Source: an uncultured Rubrobacteraceae bacterium
GTDB taxonomy: Bacteria > Actinomycetota > Rubrobacteria > Rubrobacterales > Rubrobacteraceae
Assembly (NCBI GenBank): GCA_902806105.1
Contig: CADCVI010000059.1
Location: 1 to 13,832, forward strand
Direction: 5' to 3'
Length of the DNA stretch: 13,832 nt
The position numbers and the translations under genes were made by a program. The notes under the pieces were generated by a model that did no database searches, had not been told where the DNA came from, and was given only the letters and a program-made list of their open reading frames with translations. Below are positions 6,434 to 12,695 of this stretch, one piece after another (the stretch's first letter is position 1; every line of letters starts with the position of its first letter).

Positions 6434-8275
6434 TCAGCGGTAGCGTCTGGTCAGGACTCGTGCGTCGCCCACCCTTCGTGTCACGCCCTCGGCGTCTGCG
6501 TACTCCAGCCACGCCTGGGCGAACTTGCGAGTCGTGCCAAGCTTATCCCGGAAGGCGGCGAGGGAGAGCTCGCCGTCCTGCCTGCAGGCCTCCTTTATAC
6601 AGTCGAGGATCTGCTCGGCAGCCTCGCGGGCCCCGAACAGCCCGTCGCCGAGCCTCACGGCCTCACCGCGCTTTAGGAGCAGGCGTACCGCGGGCGTCGT
6701 CTCCATCGTGGGCGGCTCGGTGCCGGCGTCGCGCAGGGTCTTCAGGACCTCCCCGGCCGCGCTCTCGAGCTCGGGGGGCACCTCGTCGGCGTCCGGCAGC
6801 CGGACGCCCCCGTCCCCGACCCGTATATCGCCGCCCGAGAGCTCGGAGAGCAGGGCGTCGGCGAGACGGGCGTCGAGGCCGGTGGCGGTCCTAGCCTCCG
6901 CGACGGAGAGCTCCGGGCTCTCGGGCCTCTCGCCGGCGCGGCGTTTGAGGGCCTTCATGAGGCGTTTGCGGGCGTCCTTGATCTCCGCGGCCGGGGCGTA
7001 CAGATCCCCGAGCTTCGCGATCTCCGGGTCGCCTTCGGTCGCGGAGAGCCCGCCGTTCAGGGTGCCGGAGGGCACGACGAGGGAGAGCTCCTCGGCGCTC
7101 ATGCCGCTGCCGCGGGATCTGGCGAGGGCAAGCGGCACGATCCGTGAGGCGTCGCCGCTTTCTAGCGCCTCCAGCCAGCCCGGCTCCGGCCTGCGACCCG
7201 CCGGGGCAGCATCGAGGACCGTACCCCCGCCTATCGTGATCTGGGGGCTCGTCGAGCGAAGGACGAAGCGGTCGCCCGCCAGCACGACGAGGCCGTCTTC
7301 GAGGACGAGCCTGGCGGGGGTGCTCTCCCCGGGCCGGAGCGCGGGATCGTCGAAGAGGCGCAGCCGGGCGTTCGTCGCGCGGGTACCGTGGTAGAGGCGC
7401 AGGCGCGTGCCGTGCTTGAGGGGGGCGGCGCTCTCCAGAAGCTGGATGCGCGCGTCGAGGGCGCGGGTCGGGGAGACGGGGCTCGAGAGCAGGACGTCGC
7501 CGGGTTCGAGGCCGGATGCGTCGATACCGACGAGGTCAAGGGCGGTCCGGGCGCCGGCGCGGGCGACCCCGGCGGGCCGGCCGTGGTTCTGGACGCCGCG
7601 CACCCTCGGGCGGAGGCCGGCGGAGGTGTAGAGGGTGTCGCCCGGACGGACCTCTCCGCTCCACAACGTCCCCGTCGCCACGAGCCCTATGCCCTTCAAG
7701 ACGAACGCCCGGTCCACGGGCAGCCGGGCGAGCGTCGTGGACCTCGTGGCCGCCGTATCTCCCGCGAGGCCGTCGAGCGCGTCGAGAAGCTCGGTCATCC
7801 CCTCGCCCGTCACCCCGCTCACGCGCAGGATCGGGGCTTCGAGCCCGACGAACTCCAGAAGCTCGGCGGCGTCGAGCTCTGCGAGCTCCGCGGTCTCCTC
7901 GTCGACTGCGTCTATCTTGGTGAGCGCTACCACGCCCCGGGAGACGCCGAGGACGCGCAGCACGTCGAGGTGCTCCCTCGTCTGGGGCATCACGCCGTCG
8001 TCGGCCGCGACGACTAGCAGGAAAGCGTCCACGCCGGTCGAGCCCGCGACCATGTTCTTGACGAACCGCTCGTGGCCGGGCACGTCGACGAGGCTCGCCC
8101 GGCGGCCGCTCGGCAGCGTGAGCTCGGCGTAGCCGGGGACGATGGAGATGCCGCGCCGGTGCTCCTCCTCCAGCCTGTCCGTATCCGTGCCGGTCATGTG
8201 GCGGACGAGGGTGGTCTTGCCGTGATCGACGTGCCCGGCGGTCCCGATGGTTAGCGCTATAGGGAGTTCATCCAT
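6434..8275 (-). CDS. selB: Selenocysteine-specific translation elongation factor SelB
   Basis: GTPase that delivers Sec-tRNA(Sec) to the ribosome at UGA codons marked by a SECIS hairpin. The 613 residues match the usual bacterial length. The GTPase motifs are GHVDHGKTT at 14-22, DVPGHE at 64-69 and TKID at 119-122. The [18 protein letters not shown] stretch corresponds to the SelB/EF-Tu switch I region. EF-Tu-like beta-barrel domains occupy roughly 175-350. The C-terminal third is consistent with the winged-helix repeats that bind SECIS RNA. The ATG at 8275 overlaps the end of selA by 8 nt, so translation is coupled. The stop is 29 nt before the tRNA-Sec gene. Confidence 0.97.
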   Translation of the reverse strand: MDELPIALTIGTAGHVDHGKTTLVRHMTGTDTDRLEEEHRRGISIVPGYAELTLPSGRRASLVDVPGHERFVKNMVAGSTGVDAFLLVVAADDGVMPQTREHLDVLRVLGVSRGVVALTKIDAVDEETAELAELDAAELLEFVGLEAPILRVSGVTGEGMTELLDALDGLAGDTAATRSTTLARLPVDRAFVLKGIGLVATGTLWSGEVRPGDTLYTSAGLRPRVRGVQNHGRPAGVARAGARTALDLVGIDASGLEPGDVLLSSPVSPTRALDARIQLLESAAPLKHGTRLRLYHGTRATNARLRLFDDPALRPGESTPARLVLEDGLVVLAGDRFVLRSTSPQITIGGGTVLDAAPAGRRPEPGWLEALESGDASRIVPLALARSRGSGMSAEELSLVVPSGTLNGGLSATEGDPEIAKLGDLYAPAAEIKDARKRLMKALKRRAGERPESPELSVAEARTATGLDARLADALLSELSGGDIRVGDGGVRLPDADEVPPELESAAGEVLKTLRDAGTEPPTMETTPAVRLLLKRGEAVRLGDGLFGAREAAEQILDCIKEACRQDGELSLAAFRDKLGTTRKFAQAWLEYADAEGVTRRVGDARVLTRRYR

Positions 8276-9650
8276 CCAGGCCCCCTACCGCGTCGATGAT
8301 CGCCTCCTCATCGCCCTCCAGCAGGGTCCGGACGTCGAGCCACAGGCGCCCCTCGGCTACCCTCCCGACCACCGGGATCGCCGCGGACCTCAACGCCTCC
8401 GCCGCCGCATCGGCGCTGGATGCCCCGCCGGTGATGCGCACCGCGTAGGAGGGCACCTCGTAGAGCGGGAGCGTCCCCCCGCCGCTCCGGGCGACGGACG
8501 GGGCGACGTCCACGGAGAGGTTTGGCGCGGCCCCGGAGATCCCGGCCGCCAGCCGCACGGCCCTCTCGCGCATCTCCTCTATGGGGGCGCCGAGCATCCT
8601 CAGGGTTGGGAGGTCCTCGCGGGCGGAGCCCTCCCGGTAGGCGTAGAGCGTGGCTTCGAGGGCGGCGAGGCAGAGCTTGTCGGCGCGGAGGGCGCGGCAC
8701 AGGGGATGGCGGCGCATGGCGGAGATCCAGAACGAAGAACCAACCACGATGCCGGCCTGAGGCCCCCCGAGGAGCTTGTCGCCCGAGAAGATCGTCATCG
8801 CGGCCCCGCCCCGCACCGACTTCTCGACCACGGGCTCGTCGCTGATCGGCAGCAGCGCCCCGCTGCCTATGTCGGCCACCACCGGCAGGCCGAGTGAAGA
8901 AAGCTCCTCCACCCCGACGGACTCAGTGAAGCCCCGCACCTCGAAGTTGCTCGGGTGGACCCAGAGGAGCGCGCGGGTGCTCTCGTTCGTGGCCTTCTCG
9001 TAGTCCCGGAGCCGGGTTCGGTTCGTGGTGCCGACCTCGCGCATCCGGGCGCCGGAGAGCTCGAGCACCTCCGGGATGCGAAAACCGCCCCCGATCTCTA
9101 TAAGCTGCCCGCGCGAGACGACGACCTCCGGTTCGGCCGTCCCCTCCTCCCGCGCCTCGGCGACGACGGCCGAGAGGGCGAGCAGGGTGGCGCCCGCGCA
9201 GTTGTTGACGACGAGGGCGTCCTCGGCCCCGGTCAGCTCCTTGAGGAGCGGGACCGCGTGGTCGTAGCGGGAGCCCCGTTGGCCCCTGGAGACGTCGTAC
9301 TCGAGGTTCGAGTAAGAGGAGGCGGCCCCGACCGCCGCCTCGACGGCCGCCCTGGAGAGTACCGAACGGCCGAGGTTGGTGTGGAGCACGACGCCCGTCG
9401 CGTTCACGACGCGCCTGAGGCCCCTCGCGGAGAGGATGCCGGACGCGGCCGTCAGCAGCGACGCCTCCGAAGCCTCCCGCCGTTCGCCGGACAGGATACC
9501 CCGGCGAGCGTGAGCCAGGGCCTCCCGGATCGCGGCAGTCGCCCCGGCGCGGCCGTGGCGCTGGACGAGCGATTCTGCGCCGGGGGAACGCAGCACCGCG
9601 TCTACCGCGGGGAGGCTGCGCAACCGCTCTCTTGTGCCCGTTTCCAGCAT
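8268..9650 (-). CDS. selA: L-seryl-tRNA(Sec) selenium transferase SelA
   Basis: PLP enzyme that converts seryl-tRNA(Sec) to selenocysteinyl-tRNA(Sec) using selenophosphate. The 460-residue protein has RRVVNATGVVLHTNLGRS at 79-96, the SNLEYDV and RGxRGSRYDH region near 114-131, NNCAGATLLAL at 149-159, VHPSNFEVRGF at 231-241, and the PLP lysine Lys292 in FSGDKLLGGPQAG. All are family signatures. The first gene of the sel block, it overlaps selB by 8 nt. ATG 9650 has no clear Shine-Dalgarno sequence, and a TATACT box stands only 8 nt upstream, which points to a leaderless mRNA. selD (selenophosphate synthase) is not in the window. Confidence 0.97.
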   Translation of the reverse strand: MLETGTRERLRSLPAVDAVLRSPGAESLVQRHGRAGATAAIREALAHARRGILSGERREASEASLLTAASGILSARGLRRVVNATGVVLHTNLGRSVLSRAAVEAAVGAASSYSNLEYDVSRGQRGSRYDHAVPLLKELTGAEDALVVNNCAGATLLALSAVVAEAREEGTAEPEVVVSRGQLIEIGGGFRIPEVLELSGARMREVGTTNRTRLRDYEKATNESTRALLWVHPSNFEVRGFTESVGVEELSSLGLPVVADIGSGALLPISDEPVVEKSVRGGAAMTIFSGDKLLGGPQAGIVVGSSFWISAMRRHPLCRALRADKLCLAALEATLYAYREGSAREDLPTLRMLGAPIEEMRERAVRLAAGISGAAPNLSVDVAPSVARSGGGTLPLYEVPSYAVRITGGASSADAAAEALRSAAIPVVGRVAEGRLWLDVRTLLEGDEEAIIDAVGGLDG

Positions 9651-9658
9651 CTCTCGCC

Positions 9659-9664
9659 AGTATA
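9659..9664 (-). promoter_or_regulatory. -10 box placed for leaderless transcription of selA
   Basis: TATACT on minus ends 8 nt before the selA ATG. That is where a -10 sits when transcription starts at or next to the initiation codon. No recognisable -35 is seen, and only GAGAG directly abuts the ATG in place of a spaced Shine-Dalgarno sequence. Confidence 0.5.
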
Positions 9665-9748
9665 ACGCGGGGCCGTCCCGGGACGATGGGCACCGTGCTA
9701 AACTGCCCCCGTCGCGGTCAGGCCGGGAGGCAGAAGGAGCCGGGAGGA

Positions 9749-10054
9749 GTGCTTTTACGTATGGGCGAAGGCTCGACGAAGTTCGTTTTCGGAGCGGTCG
9801 TCGGGGCGACCACCGGCTTCGCCGCCGGCTTCTTCGCCGCTACCCCCACGGCCCGCTCCGCGGGCAAGAGCACCCTCGGCGGCCTCGGCGGCGGCGCCCG
9901 CTTCGTGGGGCGCACGGCCGTACGGACCGTCAACGGCCTCGGCCGCGTACTCCAGTCCGGCTACACCCGCATCCGCGGCCGGGAGAAGTACCTGGAGCAA
10001 GAGATCGAAGAGCTTCGAGAGCAGATCACGCGCCTCGAACAGCGCATAGACTGA
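9749..10054 (+). CDS. Small membrane-associated protein with C-terminal coiled coil (YtxH-like layout), function unknown
   Basis: A 101-residue product from GTG 9749, or 97 residues from ATG 9761. The GTG has AAGGAG 9 nt upstream; the ATG has GGGAGG about 13 nt upstream, so the GTG is slightly favoured. Counting from the ATG, residues 8-26 form a Gly/Ala/Phe-rich hydrophobic segment (FVFGAVVGATTGFAAGFFAA). A basic Gly-rich middle follows, then a charged heptad-like helix from about residue 72 to the end (YLEQEIEELREQITRLEQ). This layout, one glycine-zipper-like segment plus a cytoplasmic coiled coil, resembles YtxH-type envelope stress proteins, but I cannot assign a family firmly. An extended -10-like TGCTAAACT lies at 9696-9704. 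It is divergent from selA and convergent with the unknown gene to its right. Confidence 0.75.
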   Translation: MLLRMGEGSTKFVFGAVVGATTGFAAGFFAATPTARSAGKSTLGGLGGGARFVGRTAVRTVNGLGRVLQSGYTRIRGREKYLEQEIEELREQITRLEQRID

Positions 10055-10098
10055 GGAGCCCCCGCTCCGTCCACCGGTAGTCTTACGCCCCATGGGGC
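10055..10098. terminator. Convergent intergenic stems
   Basis: Directly after the stop of the small membrane protein, GGAGC-CCCC-GCTCC (10055-10068) forms a 5-bp hairpin. A perfect 12-nt palindrome GCCCCATGGGGC lies at 10087-10098. The neighbouring genes converge here with a 140-nt gap, so these are plausible terminators for either side, although T-tracts are absent. The remainder, 10099-10194, shows nothing further. Confidence 0.3.
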
Positions 10099-10194
10099 TT
10101 CTCTCTGTCCGTGGGCCCCGGAGCTTGTATCGCCAACGGCTCTCGTGCCGGGACGGCGAGATTACCCCGCAATCGTTCGTACGGCCGGTTGCCC

Positions 10195-10521
10195 TTATCC
10201 GCCGAAGAAGCGGCGCATCCAGCCGGAGAGCCCGCCCTCCTCGGAGGCGCGTTTGTAATCCAGGAGGTCGTCGGGGTGGACGGGGGAGCCGGACTCGCCC
10301 AGGAGCGCGCGGGCATCCCTCATGCGGTCCTGGGTGATGTCGTTGGCGAAGGTCGCCTCGACGATGTAGTTGCCGTTCCAGCGGACCCGGTAGACGCGAA
10401 GGCCCAGGATCTCCTCGCGCGTGAAGCGGCGGTCAAGCTCCACGGCGTGGGCGCTCGCCTCGGCCTCGCGGGCGAACTCGTAGCCTAGAGAGGGCAGTCG
10501 CTCCTGGCTGTGACCCGGCAC
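10195..10521 (-). CDS. Conserved-looking protein of unknown function (108 residues)
   Basis: I do not recognise this protein. The frame extends upstream into the metalloprotease gene, but GTG 10521 follows that gene's stop by 1 nt and gives a start VPGHSQERLP, with the V read as Met. The only Shine-Dalgarno-like sequence is a weak AAGG about 10 nt before. The middle, about residues 30-60, alternates in a way that suggests a small alpha/beta domain (RFTREEILGLRVYRVRWNG, then YIVEATFAND). The C-terminus ends in an aromatic, basic, Gly-rich tail (GLSGWMRRFFGG). There is no signal peptide and no membrane helix. The tight spacing indicates an operon and perhaps a functional link with the metalloprotease. 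Confidence 0.7.
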   Translation of the reverse strand: MPGHSQERLPSLGYEFAREAEASAHAVELDRRFTREEILGLRVYRVRWNGNYIVEATFANDITQDRMRDARALLGESGSPVHPDDLLDYKRASEEGGLSGWMRRFFGG

Positions 10522-10522
10522 C

Positions 10523-11569
10523 TCACGCCGCCTTGAGGACTCGGTCCATCCAGAGCCCGGGGTCCCGGATCTCCGCGAGGCTGGGCATGCTCTCGGGGCC
10601 GTCCCAGACGTGGTTGAGACCCTGCATGCCGGCGCGCTTTGCGACCGCATCGGCGAATTCCTCGCCCATGCGGTACTGCTCCAGCTTCATGTCGAGGCCG
10701 GTGAGGCGGAAGATGGCGGTCTCGAAGGGCGGTCGGTGCAGCCGGCTGCGCGCCATCCTCCTCGTCAGGTCCTCGTAGCCGGGGACCACGCGGCTCCCGA
10801 CGTGATGCATCACGTAGTCCGAATAACCTTCTATGACGCTCATAGTGCCCTGCATCTTGTCGAAGGCGCTCCGCTGGCCCGCGGTCATCACGAGCTCGAT
10901 CGAGCGCCCTCCGGTGCGCAGGTTCTCCGTCATGCGCCTCACGGTTTCGGCCACCCCGAGCTTCTCGGCGAGCGGGCCCGTAAAGCCCTCGACGAGGCTC
11001 CCGAGGTGATCGCGCAGCCACGGATGTCCCTCGAACTGGAGGGCGTGGGTCATCTCGTGCAGCACGATGTACAGCCTCAGACCCTCTACCGGGACCCCGA
11101 GCCTCCTCGCCGCGGAGACGATGTTTCCATCGAGGAAAAAGACCTCGCCCGGCTCCCCCGGCTTCCTCAAGGCGGCGCTCTTGCCTACGGCGAGCGGTCC
11201 AGTGTCGTACTGGCCGAGAACCCGAGCGGAGAGGAAACCGAGCAGGAAGCCCATCTGCGCGGTCAGGGTGGCGGCCCCGAAGGCCCACGTCAGCTCGTTG
11301 CCGCTGGTCTTGGAGGCTCGCTTCAAGATCGGCTCCAGAAGGGCGCCGAAGCTGGAGATGTTGAAGTCGATCCACTCGGCCCGGCTCGCCACCCTGATGG
11401 GGCGCTCGCCGCTGCGGTTCAGGTCGATCCCGGTGAAGTCCTCGAGAGGCCCCAGGTACTCCCCGACGGCCGCCGCGTAGTCGAATTCGCCGTGCTTCGC
11501 CGGGATGGGTCCCTCCGTCCTGGAGGCGAGCGTGACCGCGATGGAGCGGGCGATGCCCCAGGAGATCAT
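10523..11569 (-). CDS. Zincin_2 / DUF2342-type zinc metalloprotease
   Basis: A 348-residue protein with the zinc motif HEMTH at 171-175 (LHEMTHALQFEGHPWLRDHL). A downstream EGYSDYVMHH at 247-256 supplies a plausible third ligand, Glu247. These features and the overall layout match the actinobacterial zincin family often labelled F420-biosynthesis-associated, whose substrates are not established. A mildly hydrophobic stretch near 104-118 (QMGFLLGFLSARVLG) may contact the membrane, but no signal peptide is evident, so cytoplasmic location is likely. The ATG at 11569 lacks a good Shine-Dalgarno sequence and is overlapped by the stop of an 18-codon ORF (ATGA), suggesting coupled translation. The unknown 108-residue gene follows after 1 nt. 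Confidence 0.88.
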   Translation of the reverse strand: MISWGIARSIAVTLASRTEGPIPAKHGEFDYAAAVGEYLGPLEDFTGIDLNRSGERPIRVASRAEWIDFNISSFGALLEPILKRASKTSGNELTWAFGAATLTAQMGFLLGFLSARVLGQYDTGPLAVGKSAALRKPGEPGEVFFLDGNIVSAARRLGVPVEGLRLYIVLHEMTHALQFEGHPWLRDHLGSLVEGFTGPLAEKLGVAETVRRMTENLRTGGRSIELVMTAGQRSAFDKMQGTMSVIEGYSDYVMHHVGSRVVPGYEDLTRRMARSRLHRPPFETAIFRLTGLDMKLEQYRMGEEFADAVAKRAGMQGLNHVWDGPESMPSLAEIRDPGLWMDRVLKAA

Positions 11570-11622
11570 CTGTGGACCTGCGCGATAGTTTCGGGAGACG
11601 GATGCAGAAGGTACGTCTTCAT
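11566..11622 (-). CDS. 18-codon upstream ORF coupled to the metalloprotease
   Basis: ATG at 11622 opens MKTYLLHPSPETIAQVHR, and the TGA at 11568-11566 overlaps the metalloprotease ATG as ATGA. The ORF starts 7 nt after TATACT, so it would be translated from a leaderless transcript. Its likely job is to deliver ribosomes to the protease start, which has no good Shine-Dalgarno of its own. It could also be a regulatory leader peptide; no run of one amino acid typical of attenuation is seen. Too short to judge by codon bias, so it rests on position alone. Confidence 0.5.
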   Translation of the reverse strand: MKTYLLHPSPETIAQVHR

Positions 11623-11629
11623 AACGGAC

Positions 11630-11635
11630 AGTATA
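11630..11635 (-). promoter_or_regulatory. -10 box for the upstream ORF and metalloprotease operon
   Basis: TATACT, within TATATACT at 11637-11630, ends 7 nt before the ATG of the 18-codon ORF. That spacing puts the transcription start at or next to the A of the ATG. No clear -35 is visible. It is divergent from the tatA promoter about 50 nt away. Confidence 0.45.
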
Positions 11636-11684
11636 TACGCTGGCACTCCAGGATCGGCGCGTTGTAACGTGCGTCCCGGGGGGT

Positions 11685-11690
11685 TATATT
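11685..11690 (+). promoter_or_regulatory. -10 box placed for leaderless transcription of tatA
   Basis: TATATT ends 6 nt before the tatA ATG at 11697, with GGACCC between. No Shine-Dalgarno sequence fits in that space except the promoter region itself, which supports transcription starting at the A of the ATG. Confidence 0.5.
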
Positions 11691-11696
11691 GGACCC

Positions 11697-11906
11697 ATGG
11701 GTTTCGGGGTTGGTCCAGGAGAGATCGTTCTTGTAGCCGTTCTCTTCCTGCTGCTCTTCGGTCCGAGCAAGCTCCCCCAGATGGCCCGAGACCTCGGCCG
11801 GTTCGTCAACGAGGCCCGTCGCTCGATGGACGAGTTCAAGTCCGAGCTGACCGCGGGCGTCGACGACGACGATGAAGACAAGACCCCCCGCCGCAAGAAG
11901 CGCTAG
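11697..11906 (+). CDS. tatA: Sec-independent protein translocase TatA/TatE family protein
   Basis: A 69-residue subunit that forms the protein-conducting element of the twin-arginine translocase. It has a short N-terminal membrane helix (residues about 7-20, GPGEIVLVAVLFLLLF), the FGPSKLP hinge at 21-27, an amphipathic helix (QMARDLGRFVNEARRSMDEFKSEL), and a charged tail with a DDDDED run followed by RRKKR. Length and order are typical for TatA. TatC is not in the window. The next gene encodes a protein with a clear twin-arginine signal, so the pair makes sense together. The absence of a spaced Shine-Dalgarno and the close TATATT suggest leaderless expression. Confidence 0.93.
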   Translation: MGFGVGPGEIVLVAVLFLLLFGPSKLPQMARDLGRFVNEARRSMDEFKSELTAGVDDDDEDKTPRRKKR

Positions 11907-11953
11907 CCCCTCTCCCCCTTCCGATCCCGCAGAGAATTCTAGTACCATAGGTT

Positions 11954-11989
11954 CCAACGGCTTCTAAAGCTTTCGGCCCGTTGGGCCGA
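11954..11989 (+). promoter_or_regulatory. Structured leader with two mutually exclusive stems upstream of the Tat-exported protein
   Basis: TCGGCCC-GTT-GGGCCGA (11973-11989) is a perfect 7-bp hairpin. Alternatively CCAACGG (11954-11960) can pair with CCGTTGG (11978-11984), which uses part of the first hairpin, so only one can form. The stems lie about 40 nt before the preferred start at 12030, with a CACCTT that could mask the Shine-Dalgarno. It may be a tatA terminator (no T-tract) or an RNA switch. It does not match riboswitch classes I know. Confidence 0.35.
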
Positions 11990-12029
11990 CAAACACCTTG
12001 GTATGAAAAAACCATCTGGAGGGGGATGG

Positions 12030-12695
12030 ATGTCTTCGACAGGATCTACGGAAGGGTCACGGTCTAGTATGGATCGGCGGCGCTTCCTGAAGCTTAGCGG
12101 GGCGGGCGTTACGGGTGCGTTTCTGCTTGCGGCAGTGGGGGCCGGTGACGTTCTAGCCGAGCCGGCCTCGGAGCTCGAAAGGGAGTTCGAGGAGGCAGCG
12201 GCGAAGTATGCGGTGCCGGTAGAGGTTCTGCTGGCGATGGGCTACGTCAACACGCGCTGGGAGATGCCCCCACCGGAGGCGAGCGCCTACGAGAGGGGTG
12301 ACCTGCACGGGTGGGGGTCGTACGGGATCATGGCCCTCGTCCAGAACCCGTCGTCGGACACTCTGGGCGAGGCATCGCTTCTCACGGGGATTCCAGAAGC
12401 ACGGCTCAAGACCGACCGTAAAGCGAACATCATGGGCGGCGCGGCGCTGCTTGCGGAGTCGCAGGGGAAGAAGCCCTCTAGCCTGGGCGGGTGGCTCGGC
12501 GCGGTGAACGGCAGGGGCGGCAACGGCAAGATGTATCGAGCCGTGGCCGGCATTGGCGGCGGCGAGCTCTACGCGGAGCAGATCTCCGAGACGCTCCTCA
12601 AGGGCGCCGTGGAGCGCACCAAGGGGGGCGAGCGGGTGTCGTTGAAGGCGCGAAGCCTGCAAACCCGGATGACGAGCCAGGGGAGGGTGCTCTGA
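12030..12695 (+). CDS. Tat-exported protein with a lysozyme/transglycosylase-like domain
   Basis: A 221-residue product from ATG 12030, which has GGAGG 7 nt upstream; the frame's earlier ATG at 12003 lacks a ribosome-binding site. A twin-arginine signal, RRRFLKL at 16-22, precedes a hydrophobic stretch ending near residue 43 (VLAEP). The mature part starts with a helical EREFEEAAAKYAVPVEVLLAMGYVNTRWE, then a GSYGIMAL (97-104) that aligns by eye with the GAxGLMQL of lytic transglycosylases. The position expected for the catalytic Glu appears to be Asn74, so the domain may bind wall rather than cut it. In actinobacterial proteins I recall, this domain is fused to an amidase; here the amidase is a separate ORF overlapping the stop (TGATG). 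tatA lies just upstream. Confidence 0.85.
   Translation: MSSTGSTEGSRSSMDRRRFLKLSGAGVTGAFLLAAVGAGDVLAEPASELEREFEEAAAKYAVPVEVLLAMGYVNTRWEMPPPEASAYERGDLHGWGSYGIMALVQNPSSDTLGEASLLTGIPEARLKTDRKANIMGGAALLAESQGKKPSSLGGWLGAVNGRGGNGKMYRAVAGIGGGELYAEQISETLLKGAVERTKGGERVSLKARSLQTRMTSQGRVL

Noticed and set aside
10099..10194. A possible RNA gene in the convergent gap
   Set aside because: Some GC-rich inverted segments exist, but no tRNA-like fold, conserved motif or promoter could be found.
11907..12029. A c-di-AMP (ydaO) or c-di-GMP riboswitch upstream of the wall enzymes
   Set aside because: The conserved segments of these classes that I know are not present; only the two competing stems are supported.
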